Position numbers and translations under genes: made by a program
NCBI RefSeq assembly: GCF_029867415.1
Contig: NW_026705765.1
Location: 310,001-374,000 of the forward strand
Reading direction: 5' to 3'
DNA from: Vicia villosa
Lineage: Eukaryota > Streptophyta > Magnoliopsida > Fabales > Fabaceae
Length of the DNA: 64,000 bases
In this document: piece after piece, positions 1-10,689 of the stretch
Numbering within the stretch: position 1 is the stretch's first letter
How the letters are laid out: each line of letters starts with the position of its first letter
The notes under the pieces: model-generated
Database searches by the model: none
What the model was told of the DNA's origin: nothing
What the model saw: only the letters and a program-made list of their open reading frames with translations

Positions 1-1350
1 ATTCTTAGCATTCATTTAGATTGGAAGCAAATTAAATCTATTTCTTTTTTAATTTAATGTGTTAAGTTGATTAGCAATTTCTCAATTGTTTTATCACTCT
101 CTACATAGTTATAAACATGTAAGTTCTTCATCTATTATTTTCCTATTTGAAAAATTATACACATTTAGTGAAAAAGATTATGCTTATGTTTATTAAGTGT
201 ATCAGAACACTCTGTTTTTATGCATGGATGATACTTCATCTATTTTGTTTTTACAATTGCAGAAGCTCCTAATCAATTTCTCATTGAAGATAATGTTGGG
301 AGAATGAAAATATGAGATATGTTGCACCTGTGATGGCTATGTAGTATGGAAGCCTTAAGGGAGAATCACAAAATTCCGAGTTAACTTCCTGTAGGTAACA
401 ATCACTCTCTCAATTGACTCATTCAATCAAAACGATAGTTTATGTTTCTAGACTTTTATTTTTACCTTAAGTGCTTATAGAAAAAGTCTGGTTACTATGG
501 CTTCGAAAAGTTGCGACATGTTCAATCCTTCAATTTTATAAAGTGATGTTCAAATGATCCTGTTAGTTTTTGTATATTTTAAAGGAATTATAAAATGTTA
601 AATTATATTTTCTTAGTTCCAGTATTTTGTGGATAATTCATTTAATTTTAGTGGTGTATTGTTTTCTATGAAGACTAAGAATTAAAATTTGACTTTTGTG
701 TTTCTATTAAATAAGAAACGGAGAGTCTAATATAATATATTAAACTGAAATAGTCTTTTTTTTTAGATGATGAAAAGTGAAGACATGTTCTACACAGTTC
801 AATAGTCTTTTCTTTAGATGATGAAGAGTGAAGACATATATGTGTTTCTAATATTTGATTTGATTTGATATAACGATGGTGTGGGATACTTTTTACTTGG
901 ATAAGGGAGTTAAATTCTATTCACTGCATGTTAGTACTTAAAGTGGACAAAGAGACTAAAAGTTTTTTATGTGGTATGAATGGTGTTCAGCTTCTTGAGT
1001 ACTAAACTTCACTAGTCAAAATTGTTTGTTTTATAATTTCATTCTAAATGGTCTTCAACCATGTACTCAAGTTTAGATTGTTTTTGCTGAGCATGGTCGT
1101 GATTACATAGTTTGTGTTTGGTGCATTATTAGGGGTATATATTTTAAGACTGTTTTGAAACTTTGTGGGGATTGTTTTAATTGACCGTATTGTTCTGTTC
1201 ATACTTTGCAGGTCCAGGACCGTGCGCTCGGTGGATTTTGAGAATTTCGGGCTTATATTCTGTTGATGATTTAATTATATATGTATCTGTTAGTAAACAT
1301 GTGATTATGCAGAGGACACGAATTTCGGGCTTATATTAATGGTGTATATC
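1..1350. other. AT-rich stretch without a supported gene, possibly CACTA interior
   Basis: No open frame of useful length or conserved domain is visible. The stretch lies on the inner side of the CACTA terminus that ends at 1876, so it may be non-coding interior of that transposon, but no transposase-like frame supports this. An 18-bp direct repeat starting GAATTTCGGG occurs at 1242-1259 and 1320-1337. Otherwise nothing recognisable was seen. Confidence 0.4.
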
Positions 1351-1383
1351 TTTTATTTTGGTATATAATGGTATTTTATCCAT

Positions 1384-1457
<74 letters not shown>

Positions 1458-1479
1458 TTTATTTTGGTATATAATGGTA
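1351..1479. repeat. (TA)n microsatellite flanked by a 23-bp direct repeat
   Basis: A pure TA run of about 65 bp occupies 1386-1450. The same 23-bp sequence, starting TTTTATTTTGG, lies on both sides of it at 1351-1373 and 1457-1479. The run therefore sits between two copies of a short duplication, as expected from slippage or unequal exchange. The apparent 63-residue minus-strand frame over it is only TA repeat and A-rich sequence and is not a gene. Confidence 0.9.
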
Positions 1480-1625
1480 AAAAAAAGCATAAAAAATAAA
1501 AAAAATGCCTAAGATAAAAAAAAAACATAAAAAATAAAAAAAAGCATAAAAAATAAAAAAAAAGCATAAAAAATAAAAAAAAATGCGCTGCCTAAGATAA
1601 AAAAAAAAGCATAAAAAAAAAATGC
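1480..1625. repeat. A-rich tandem GCATAAAAAATAAA repeats
   Basis: At least five near-copies of a unit of roughly 20 bases built on GCATAAAAAATAAA follow the TA microsatellite, some with an inserted CTAAGATAAA. They grade directly into the AGCGCT-rich subterminal region of the CACTA end. Low-complexity sequence inside the element is the simplest reading. Confidence 0.75.
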
Positions 1626-1626
1626 G

Positions 1627-1876
1627 CAACCTACGAAAGCGCTTCTTGAAAAAGCGCTGCTATAGGTGGGGGGTACAAGAGCGCTTTCTGAAAAAAGCGC
1701 TGCTATAGGGGGGGATACGAGAGCGCTTTTCTGGATAAAAGCGCTGCTATAGGAGGGGCTACGAGAGCGCTTTCAAAAGCGCTGTCGTTACCTACGGCAG
1801 CGCTGGCTTTGGCAGCGCTTTTAAGCGCTTTAGTAGCCCAAAAAAAGCGCTGTAGTAGCCCTTGGCCGTTGTAGTG
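1627..1876. mobile_element. CACTA (En/Spm) transposon right terminus with subterminal repeats
   Basis: Read on the minus strand from 1876, the sequence starts CACTACAACGGCCAAGGGC, the terminal inverted repeat type of the CACTA superfamily. Within the 250 bp inside the end the hexamer AGCGCT occurs at least 12 times, mostly in the contexts AGCGCTGCTATAGG and GAGAGCGCTTT. Dense subterminal repeats in both orientations are typical of this superfamily, where they serve as transposase binding sites. The 3 bp outside the end (1877-1879) are GCG. The partner terminus and a transposase gene are not in the window, so the element extends left beyond base 1. Superfamily assignment is firm; autonomy is unknown. 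Confidence 0.85.
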
Positions 1877-2968
1877 GCGTTTATTTTCCCTCTCTTAAGA
1901 ATTGTAGTTCTTTAGATTTATATATTAATTAATGATTAATCTCAAAGAACACAACATCAAATATGTTGCCTAAATTTTAAAAGAATAATTTCTTTCATTT
2001 TTTTCTTGCATGTATATTGTTATGCATCCAAATTATCATGATATGGAAAAGAACTTCCACTCATAAATTTGTTTGGAACACTCATTTGTTTTAAAATAGT
2101 GTTACTTACTTTATAGTAAGAATCTCACTTTATCAAATATGAGTTAGGGGTTCCATGATAAATAAAAAGTAGATGTTCAACTATAAATAGTTAACAAGAC
2201 TCATATATATATATATATTTAATATCTTAAATTTTTTAGATAGAGATGTGGTGTTCAAACTGAATTGTGTGGTGGTTATAAGTCAAATATGTCAATCCAC
2301 TACAATATTTTAGACTTTTCAAAATTTCATACAATAGTATTAGTGTCTAATTTAACTTGGTCGGAGGAACTCTTCAGTTCCCTTTTGCCACAAAAATATG
2401 CAGGATTCATTTTTAAGGTTCCATAATGTTACTCAGCATCTCATCCATTTTCTTTCTCCAGTGTCAACTCTTATATTGCTCAACGGTTCTTTTGCTGATT
2501 TAACACTTATCATGTGTTCACTGTATTTGTTTTCTACTTTCTTCTTATGTTTTATTCTTCTAGAATGTGCTATTTTTTATTTTTTAATTTGATTTATCAA
2601 AATTTGTTATATCATAATTATTTTCTTTTAATGTTAATTTTTGTTAAACAAGTTATATTGATGGGAACAAAAGTTCACTAAACAAGATTACAAAAGATGA
2701 GGCGAAAACTTCGAGGGAGAAATTACCCACCAATTGAAACCTAACTTAAGTAAAACAAAGGGTTTTTGTCAAATTCATAAAAGTTACAATTGGTATGAGG
2801 AATGTTTCCAATAAAATACCACCTCCAAATAGGAGCTTTACAACTCCACACCACATCGCGTTTTAATCTTAAATTCATGAATGTTTGTTTGCAACAGATT
2901 TCCAAATTATTATTAAATTAAAATCATAATAAATGTTATATAAATAAATTGTAATAGATTTGACAAAG
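1877..2968. other. AT-rich intergenic sequence
   Basis: No gene, RNA or clear transposon structure was recognised. There is a short AT-rich run near 2203-2219. The 64-residue frame at 2398-2592 has hydrophobic low-complexity composition and no flanking gene signals, and is not called. The right edge is the target flank of the LINE. Confidence 0.5.
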
Positions 2969-3345
2969 TTTTTTTTTTAAACAAAAAAAAGATTATATTA
3001 AAAACAAAAGAAAGAGGATACAAGAGACACAAGAGGGGGACCAAGCCAAAATCTCTTACTTACAAAGCCTAAACCTAGAGGTACCCGCCTTGTCTAACAA
3101 GTATCCGGTCTAATGTCTCCATGAATAAAATTAAACCAAGTAAAGCATTTGCTTTTCAACCCTATATTATCCAGGATATTCGCACAAAAATTGACCTCTC
3201 AAAAGATATGCAATATAATAAAATTAACTCTGAGAGTGCACGCCCAACACGTAAGCCAACGAGACTTGAGAATCCATGGCACCAAATGAAAATTTGCAAA
3301 AGCCTTTACTACTAACATGCAGTCTATTTCCAGCCATAACTTGTT

Positions 3346-3846
3346 CTAGTTCATTTCCTTAGCTTTCTCTATAGCTAGGATTGCCGCCATAAACTCTGCG
3401 AAGACAGAGCTGCCATTGCCAAGAAACACACCAAAACTGGTCAAATGAGTTACTTTGTCGTCCCTGAACAGACCTCCACAAGTGGCTAAATACGGATTGC
3501 CCGAAGCAACACCATCAATGTTGCACTTGATCCAACCACGATTAGGTGGGCACCAAATGAATTCCACGGTGGTTAGAGGATTACGCTGATGGATGTCAAT
3601 GTCAAAAGCTTTAAGAATAGAAAAACTACTCACATAGCTATGGGATTTCTTGGAAGTTAAGGTACCCACCATTTTATCCCTGGCTGCTATATTTGAGATG
3701 CGGTGCTTCCAATGAGTAACACTCTCATGAAATCTTCTATTGTTTCTTTCTTGCCAGATTTGGTAAAAAGTAAAAACAGTGCTAGCTCTGATGACTATAA
3801 GTGCCTGCAGGCTCCAAGACTTGTAAAACCTTGAGGCAATCAGCAA
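3346..3846 (-). pseudogene. LINE RNase H-like domain fragment
   Basis: The second half has the plant LINE/host RNase H pattern: NIDGVASGNP, CGGLFRDD, LG.GSSVFAEFMAAILAIEKAKE. These contain the first acidic catalytic residue (IDG) and the Glu (AE..A). An in-frame TAG follows EMN, where the family has a Trp. The expected WLECDS segment with the third acidic residue is missing; similar frame continues beyond the stop to about 3240. Truncated and inactive. Confidence 0.8.
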
Positions 3847-4162
3847 TGCAATTAATAGTGTAGGATATGTTCAACTTTTCACTAAACCAAAGCCAGATTT
3901 TCCTCGTAAAATCATATGTGAAGAAGAGATTAGGAGTTGTTTCAGCAGCATTTTGGCATAGAGAGCGTATAGAAGGGAAAGAGAAACAACGGATGAAAAG
4001 ATTCTCATCAGTGGAAACTCTATTGTGCATCAGTTTCCAAACCATCATGGAGTGAGCAGGGGCTGAGTCTTGATCCCATGGGAAATCTGAATATTTTGTC
4101 GAGCCTGAGGTTTTAGTGACCATGTCATAAGCATGTTTGATTGACAGCCTTCCTCCTTCCAT
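3782..4162 (-). pseudogene. LINE zf-RVT region remnant
   Basis: The frame begins with GGRLSIKHAYDMV, the usual entry to the zf-RVT domain found after plant LINE reverse transcriptases. It continues through the W..D.APAHS..VWKLMHNR segment to a degraded zinc knuckle, RSLCQNAAETTPNLFFTY, where one expected Cys and the terminal Cys or His are changed. It sits in order between the RT thumb and RNase H pieces of the same LINE. Degenerate fragment. Confidence 0.75.
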
Positions 4163-4168
4163 ATTTCT

Positions 4169-4687
4169 CTAGATCAAGGAATCCTCAAAAGCCAAATCAG
4201 CAACAGAGAAATATGATATGAGGGATAGAAGGCCAGGGAAGGCAAGCTGGATGTTGTCATGGAGAGCCCAGGAGTTGTTAGTCCAATAGTTAGCAGCATA
4301 GTTTTTGAGATTTGAGTGAAATTGTTCAGGGATTTTGTATTTGAAGGCCAGAATTTCACCAGTCCAATTGTCCAGCCAGAAGTTAGTTTTCAAACCATTC
4401 CCAATCACCCAGATGCTGTTCTCAACAACCTTATCATAAACCTCTTTGAATCCTTTCCACAATGAAGATTTGATGGAGTACTTTATCAACTTGGAGCCTC
4501 TTTTAACCCTAGCTGCTAGAAGTTTAGCCCAAGATTGATTTTGATTAAGGAAAAGCCAGCACAAATGGATGTTAGTAGCTAAGTTGTAGTGTTTCAAAGA
4601 TATGATGCCAAGACTTCCTTCGGATTTCTTCAAACAGCACTTCTTCCAAGCAATAGTAACTAGCTTCTTTTTTTCCCACATTTCCAC
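4169..4687 (-). pseudogene. LINE ORF2 fragment between RT thumb and zinc region
   Basis: This 172-residue frame overlaps the RT frame out of phase. It has the plant LINE C-terminal pattern: W.KCC..KSEGSLG..., LA..IHLCW, then WVIGNGLKTNFWLDNW (the conserved 'G.G....FW.D.W' motif). The switch of frame near 4600-4690 marks a frameshift in the ancestral ORF2. It has no function of its own. Confidence 0.75.
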
Positions 4688-5585
4688 TCCAAATGAAATT
4701 CCTCATCCATTTGTCAATGCTTTTGATGATGCTTGAAGGCCAGTTGTAGATGCTGATGAAGTGGACCATCATACTATGGATTACAGTCTTGACTAGAATG
4801 ACCCTTCCAGCCATGGACAACAAGTTAGCTTTCCAAGTAGCCAATTTGATCTTGATGTTATCTGCAAGGAAATTGAAGTTATTAGCTTTAGGTTTACCAA
4901 TGAAAAAGGGGACACCAAGGTAGAGGAAAGGAGGAGAAGCTTTGGAAAAGCCTATGATTTCTGCCAGCCTGCAGTGTCTTTCCATAGACATGCCCCCAAC
5001 ATAAATGATTGACTTTGTTGAGTTGCAAATCTGCCCAGAGCACTGAGCATAGCCCTTCAAAAGGTTGGAGATTGGAGTAAGAGATTTTGTATCTCCCCTG
5101 CAAAAGATCATGATGTGATCAACAAATAAAGTATGAGAAGGAACCTTGCAAGATTTATTGGCTTGTATGAGGTTCATTTGGTTTGAATTCACCAGGTCAG
5201 TAATGGATCCACTCAAAACATCCCCAGCCAGACAGAAAAGGAGAGGTGATAGGGGGTCTCCCTGCCTCACCCCATTGGAGTACTTGAAATATCCTACTTG
5301 CTTGCCATTGAATCCAGTAGAAATGTTAGCAGAATAAATAATAATGTGAATCCAAGAACAATAATTTTGACTAAACCGAAAAGCTTTTAGAGTTTTGATA
5401 ATAAAGTCCCAATTAAGAGAGTCAAAGGCTTTTAAAATATCAATTTTGAGGGCAACATTTCCACTGAAACTTTTATTGCCTAAAAGACTTATAACCTCTG
5501 AAGTAAGGCATATACCATCTTTAATACTCCTACCTGCAATGAAGCCCTTTTGCTCAGGAGAAATGATAGAGGGAAGAATTGAAGA
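4572..5585 (-). pseudogene. LINE reverse transcriptase core with altered catalytic box
   Basis: Read from 5585 downward, the frame stays open after an in-frame TGA at 5586-5588. It carries the plant LINE RT blocks: GFIAGRSI, then KIDILKAFDSLNW with the first catalytic Asp, then RQGDPLSPLLF, then the palm box. The palm box reads FVDHIMIFCRG where the family has F/Y-A-D-D, so the second of the paired aspartates is His and the Ala is Val. Thumb-like sequence (GRVILVKTVI, YNWPSSIIKSIDKWMRNFIWSG) follows. Both the stop and the lost Asp make this copy unable to encode active RT. Family recognition is strong from these motifs. Confidence 0.88.
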
Positions 5586-5764
5586 TCACCTATCAGCTAA
5601 GATTTTTAAAATGAGTTTATACTTAAAATTTGCCATAGCTATTGGTCTATAGTTGCCAATGCTATTATTCTCTTTGATTTTAGGAAGCATAATAAGAGTA
5701 TTGGCATTAAAATTGGGCAAAATCCATCCCTGCAAAAAAAATTGTTTAACATCATTTATGACAT

Positions 5765-6545
5765 CTAGACTAATGATATCCCAATTCTTAAGATAGAAAA
5801 TGGCACCAAACCATCTGGCCTAGGTGCAAAGTCAATATTAAGGTTAAGAATAGCAGCTTGGATCTCCTCTGGGCTAGGCAGTCTCAATAGCATGTCATTG
5901 GTCTGATCATTGACAAGCTTAGGGATGACTCTATCAATAAGATCAAAAGCTTGACCCCTAAAATCATAATTAAAGAGTTCTTTGAAATGAGATTCAATAT
6001 GCTTTTCAAGAAGAATATGATTGGTTTCTATCTTACCATCAATCAATAAGGAATATATCATTTTAGTTTTTCTTTTAATTTTAGCATAGGTATGAAAGTA
6101 GTTTGTGTTTCTATCACCTTGTAAGTGCCATTTGATTCTAGCTTTCTCCCTCCAAAGTTCTTCCTCCATATTTAAAGCTTTTTCAAACTCATGTTGAGCT
6201 TTAGCTTCCAGCACCTGCAAATTGTCAGAGTACCCTAGGCTTTGTATTTGCTGTTGAATGTCATTAAGATTACATTCAGCCACTTTAACATTGTCATGAA
6301 CATTGCCAAAGGTAAATTTGTTCCACTTCTTAAGTCTAGATTTAAGAATCCTAAGTTTTTTGTCTAGAATGTACATAGGGCAGCCAACAATAAGAGCATT
6401 CCAAGTATCCTTTATCAACCTGGCACAATCATCATTAAGAGTCCACATTTTAAGAAATTTGAATTGGCTTCTAATGTCCATTTTTCCAAAATTAATAGTG
6501 AGCAAAATAGGGAAGTGGTCAGACTTAGTTTTAGTTAGCTTTCCA
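5765..6545 (-). pseudogene. LINE ORF2 fragment: endonuclease tail and region before RT
   Basis: The open minus-strand frame has an SDHFPILL motif near its start. This is the conserved end of the endonuclease domain (SDH..ILL) in plant LINE ORF2. A basic, helical spacer follows, with the sequence WREKARIKWHLQGDRNT, which is typical of the stretch just before reverse transcriptase. It ends at the start of the RT palm after the AI..LN..FAPRPDG motif; plant LINEs usually have a PGPDG-like sequence there. The endonuclease catalytic core is absent. The frame formally runs to 6565, but its first residues fall in adjoining repeat DNA and do not look like LINE sequence. Non-functional fragment. Confidence 0.8.
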
Positions 6546-7372
6546 ATGCCTCCAACGGCGCCCAATTCTGAGTTACGGAACTCCAGTTATGGTTGAAACA
6601 ATAAAGGGATGATTTTCTGTCAGGTGTAATCGATTTACACTGGTGTGCAATCAATTGCTCACTTAACCAGAAGCGCGGAATTGCAAATTTACACATTGCA
6701 ATCGATTGTTTAACCCCTGCAACCGATTGCTCACTGAACCAGAAGAAAAAATCACATATTTCTTGCATTAAACCAGTCCCAAAAGTGTTCTAACTCATCC
6801 TTAGGTTCTCAACAATCCAAATTCGAACCCCATCATATTTCAATATTCCATAGCATACAATTGCATCAAAAGAACACATATATGACCGATTAAATTAACA
6901 TGCAATTGGTCATTCTCACTCTAACCCCGATATCATGCAATTTCACAAAAACCCCCAAACCTACCCAAGTTCTAACTACGGAACTCACCTCAATTTCATG
7001 GAGATTCTGATTTGATTGTGGTGAGACAGAGATGATGATATTTGCTCCTGCCCTTGATCATTGCTTCTCCATCCAAAACCATCAAGGTCTCAAGCATGCA
7101 TCTATGGAGAGTGATCTTGTGATGACAACTTCCTTCTATCTCTTCTTCTCCTTCTTTCACGTATCCTCTCTTTCTCTCTTCCAAATCTTTTTTGGCATCA
7201 CATAAGAATGAGGTTTGCATCCAAATAAGCCCTTAAGTGGTTCCTTCCATGATCAATGACCATATTGTCCATCAACTATGTGAAAATAACAAGTTTGCCA
7301 TATAGTTCCAATCTAAGCATTTCCTTTTAATAATTCTTAACGTATAAATAGACATGCTTAAATAAATAGGGA
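6546..7372. other. Unclassified repeat-like sequence between the LINE and a solo LTR
   Basis: No gene was recognised. A direct duplication of about 74 bp is visible, with TTGCTCACTTAACCAGAAG near 6654 and TTGCTCACTGAACCAGAAG near 6728. Several copies of the palindrome-like CAATCGATTG motif lie in and around it. The sequence looks repeat-derived, but no LTR ends, TIRs or protein domains are visible. The small minus-strand frames here (for example 6996-7220) have no recognisable content. Confidence 0.4.
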
Positions 7373-8011
7373 TGTTACTGATCGTACCGGATCAGAAGAA
7401 TCATCACGGGCTGCTCGGAACTGGGTCTTCGAGGAGTGAAAAAAAGGGGGTGTACCTGCAAGGTACTCCGCTGCCAAAGTAAGGAAACGAGCGAAGGAAT
7501 GCAAGTACAAGCTAAGATTTAGAAAGAAGTGAATACCTGACCCTTTAGTGAAAGAGGGTATTTATAGCCCCCAGCGCTGGGCCATGATCACGCTATTTGG
7601 GTTGGATACCCATGCCCAATTAGGAGACTACCAGGTTTCCTGGACGGAAATATCGGAGGTGCGTGAGTGCCCTCTGTCCTGGTTAACCGCTCCGAAGTTT
7701 AAGGGAGACGCGGTCTTTTAGGGACCACGTGGACTCCGCATTATTCGGGGGGTTGGATGTGAAAGAGCCCTACGAAGAGCAGGGTCCTCGGCGGAGAGAG
7801 TGCTCGCGGAGAGCAGGGTCCTCGGCAGAGGGGATGCTCGCGGGGAGCATCCTTGCCGGGAGTCAGACAGTTCACGAGGAGTATTATGTCGAGCATAGTG
7901 GAGACGAGCATTCCAGGCCCACTTATGGGGCACAAAAGGGTTTGGGCCTCTAAGGCTAAGTGTGCCGAAAATAGATTGAGTCTAATCTTGGCCCAGTCCA
8001 GAACAGTTACA
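7373..8011 (-). repeat. Solo LTR, minus orientation
   Basis: Read on the minus strand, the 639-bp unit starts TGTAACTG at 8011 and ends CAGTAACA at 7373, giving the short inverted termini expected of an LTR. A TATA motif is at 7559-7566, about two-thirds of the way through, so 8011-7567 would be U3 and the rest R-U5. No primer site or polypurine tract adjoins either end and no pol fragment is near, so it reads as a solo LTR. The adjoining pentamers (AGGGA and ATTAT) do not match, so a target duplication is not visible. The overlapping small frames at 7718-7953 are U3 sequence. Family unknown. Confidence 0.65.
7559..7566 (-). promoter_or_regulatory. TATA box of the solo LTR
   Basis: TATAAATA is read on the minus strand in the context GGGGGCTATAAATACCC. 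Its place inside the LTR and the purine/pyrimidine context fit a retrotransposon pol II promoter. Activity is inferred only. Confidence 0.55.
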
Positions 8012-8593
8012 ATTATATAGATTTTATTTTAATTGACTATAAATTATTTTTTGGGATATAACAGAAATTTCATCAAATAAAACTTTATTTCTATAAGTTA
8101 TAACAAATTATTATAAGACACATACAAATAGACTTGTGCATCACTTAATCGTATAAATTTAGGGATTGCTCAAAACAATTAATCTTGACACAGTGATCCA
8201 TCAACTAGCTACGTTACCATAGTAGGCCGAGCTTGCATAGAAGTAATCTCTTCCATAACTCTCAAGTCCAAAATCATTTTTTTTATCAATGTATAACATT
8301 GATTTAGCCTTTGGGTCATGGAGGAGAAGACTTATATGAAAGTATTGGTCTCATGTGGTGACTAAAAGCATCATGATGGTTGGCTATGCCAAAGTTAAAT
8401 GTTTTGAAGAAACCCTAAATTTGTAGGATGAAGTGAAGCACAATTGAACTGGTGGGTATTATATAATTATTTGTCGGAGGTTATAATAAGAGAAGTTTGT
8501 TTTTCATAAAGCAAATAAAAATTTATTTACAATATTGTAAACAAAAGTTGAATGGACGCACAAACCTAGAGAACCTTTAGACGATTATTAAAA
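8012..8593. other. Intergenic sequence
   Basis: No gene, RNA or element structure was recognised in this AT-rich stretch between the solo LTR and the MITE. Confidence 0.5.
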
Positions 8594-8777
8594 GGTGAAC
8601 ACTCCCGTACTCTTGAATTTAGTTGGGTACCGGTACCTTGAACCAATCAAATAGATGAATTCAATGCCACATCACTCTTATATTTTATTTTATTTTAAAA
8701 TAAATTAAATTTTAAATACAATTTGCACTAAGGGTACTGATACCCAACTTAAACTCATGGGTACCAAAGAATTTGCC
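8594..8777. mobile_element. MITE (184 bp) with 9-bp target duplication
   Basis: The perfect 9-mer TTATTAAAA lies at 8585-8593 and again at 8778-8786. Between them the two ends are long imperfect inverted repeats. The left end runs GGTGAACACTCCCGTACTC and later GTTGGGTACCGGTACC. The right end, reverse-complemented, runs GGCAAATTCTTTGGTACCC and later GTTGGGTATCAGTACC. The centre is an AT-rich spacer. A 9-bp duplication points to the Mutator-like superfamily. No coding capacity. It lies about 1.8 kb upstream of the SRO-type gene. Confidence 0.8.
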
Positions 8778-8786
8778 TTATTAAAA

Positions 8787-10626
8787 GTATGAAATTTATT
8801 TTAAAAAAAATAGATACTATGCAATACGGTTTATTTTCATTAACCCGTAAATTTTAATGCATAAATCTACTTTTTGGGTAAAAACTCATGTCAGTTAAAA
8901 TATATATCTAGCTAACAAATATATGATATAACATAAAAATATTAAAATAGATTTTCAATTTGATACATGTACAATTCTTGATGAGAACAGAGTTTGACAC
9001 ACTTGTCAAATATGTATTAATGGACGTTATTCACAATTTCGTAGGATATGGAATTGAAATCTATCTGAAAAAGAGACACTCGCGTATAAATGCTAAAATT
9101 AAAATTCAGTATCTTAAACTATTTAGAACTTTAAGTTTTGTTTAAATAAATTTACAACCTTTGTTATCATTGTCAGAAGAAGAGTCCCAACAAATGTTAA
9201 CATAAAACCCTATTCAACAATTTAATTGGTCTAAATAATTTAAACACAACACCATTTATGTATGTCAAATTATTATTAAAATTCCAAGCGATTATAAATT
9301 GACATGCTGAATGTCAGAACGAAGAGATAAGAAAATTTTTAATATAAATTTAACTTGAAGTTATTGAATACGTTAGCTAGATGATTGAAATTAAAATCTA
9401 CACTCAACAAAAAATATAACTTCTAACCTTTCTTGTATCCATTGACGATGATAAGAGGCTTAAAGTGTCAACCTTACACATGGGTTGAATGAAAAACAAT
9501 GAATTTGAGATATCTAAAGATGATGATGATTAAGCCTATTTATAACACTTTATTGTAAAACTGGTGATCTCACATTTAAAAGCTAAAGAAAATTAAATAA
9601 AAAAAATGGTAAAAATATAGCATTGGGTAAAAAAAAAATGATTATGGAATATAATTTGGTAATGAAATTAAAGTATGATAGAAAAAACTTTAAAAAGGAA
9701 AATATAGATAATTCTATTAGGATATTATACTATTAAAATAATTGGTAGAATAATTTTGCAAGATCAAAAGATTGAAAAAACAAAATACGAAACAAATGAA
9801 TGACCATAGAAAAAAATAAATTTTATTAAACTATTCTATAGTTATTAAAGACTATTCCTATAAATATATATAATTTTTCAAAATGTTTCTAAAACATTCC
9901 AAAAAACCAATAACTATATACCTAATAAAATATTTCTTATAAATAATTTAATATCGTGTTACTTTTATAACAATTGTAAATTTATAGGAAATAAGTTACA
10001 AAAGAGTAGATTTAGTTTATTTAAAAATTATGAATCAAAATGTAGTTAGGGAAAACCAAAGCCTACTAAAAAAATAGAACTCTTGCTAAATAACATTTAT
10101 ACCGTACCATTTTTATAATAATTCAGTAGAAAAAATATTCCATCACACCATCCCAATAAATAAATTAGAAAATAATTTAGTTTTTGTTAAATCAATATAA
10201 CATTATTAAAACTATTTTTTAAATAAAAATTTATAAAAGCTAAGATCGAATTAAAATAAAATAGTCATATATTTCTATAAAATTTATTAATTCTATTAAA
10301 GTTTATTATTTTAATGTAATAATAATTTGGAAATTTGTTACAAACAACCATGCGTGAATTTCACATTTAAAGAAAAATATTTATGATATAACAAACTTTG
10401 AAAAATCAAATAAAAAAATAGAAATAGCATATTCTAGAAGAATAAAACATAAGAAGAAAGAAAAAAACTAATAAGAGTTAATAGTGAAAAAAGAAAATGG
10501 ATGCTATATTAGGTAAAATTATGGAACCTAAAATTCTAAGGATGGAAATCTCTAATTTTAATATTTTTCCTTTTCAGACATGGTGGCATACATTCAATTC
10601 TCTGAAATGTTTTAAATCCAGAACAA
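8787..10626. other. AT-rich upstream region of the SRO-type gene
   Basis: Very AT-rich DNA with many short A and T runs. No frame longer than about 60 codons carries recognisable sequence. It contains the proximal promoter region of the downstream gene, but apart from the TATA box at 10627 no specific element could be supported by eye. Confidence 0.5.
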
Positions 10627-10634
10627 TATAAATA
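10627..10634 (+). promoter_or_regulatory. TATA box of the SRO-type gene
   Basis: TATAAATA lies about 55 bp upstream of a candidate first-exon donor (CAG|GTAACC at 10689/10690) and about 730 bp upstream of the start codon. The distance to the ATG is bridged by an apparent 5' UTR intron. The placement is plausible for the core promoter; no transcript evidence is available. Confidence 0.6.
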
Positions 10635-10689
10635 GTACCCTTAGCAGTACCCATTAAAAGCACAATTAAAATTTACAAAATATATTCAG

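Larger units (their letters stand above)
2969..6545 (-). mobile_element. LINE (L1-type) retrotransposon, 5'-truncated and degenerate
   Basis: On the minus strand this reads as a plant L1-type non-LTR element. From 5' to 3' it has the end of the endonuclease/exonuclease/phosphatase domain, reverse transcriptase, the zf-RVT cysteine region and an RNase H-like domain. It ends in a short A tail, seen as a run of T at 2969-2978 on the plus strand. Most of the endonuclease is missing, so the copy is 5'-truncated near 6540, as is usual for LINEs. Several frameshifts and stops split the ORF. Target-site duplications could not be found. The 5' boundary is uncertain by tens of bases because adjoining repeat DNA begins there. 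Confidence 0.85.

Noticed and set aside
1376..1567. 63-codon minus-strand frame
   Set aside because: It consists of TA microsatellite and A-rich repeats and would encode Ile-Tyr and Phe/Leu runs.
2940..6600. LINE target-site duplication
   Set aside because: The flank GATTTGACAAAG beside the A tail has no match near the 5' end at about 6540; the boundary on that side is blurred by other repeats.
7718..7953. GC-rich overlapping frames
   Set aside because: They lie in the U3 part of the solo LTR on both strands with no family similarity.
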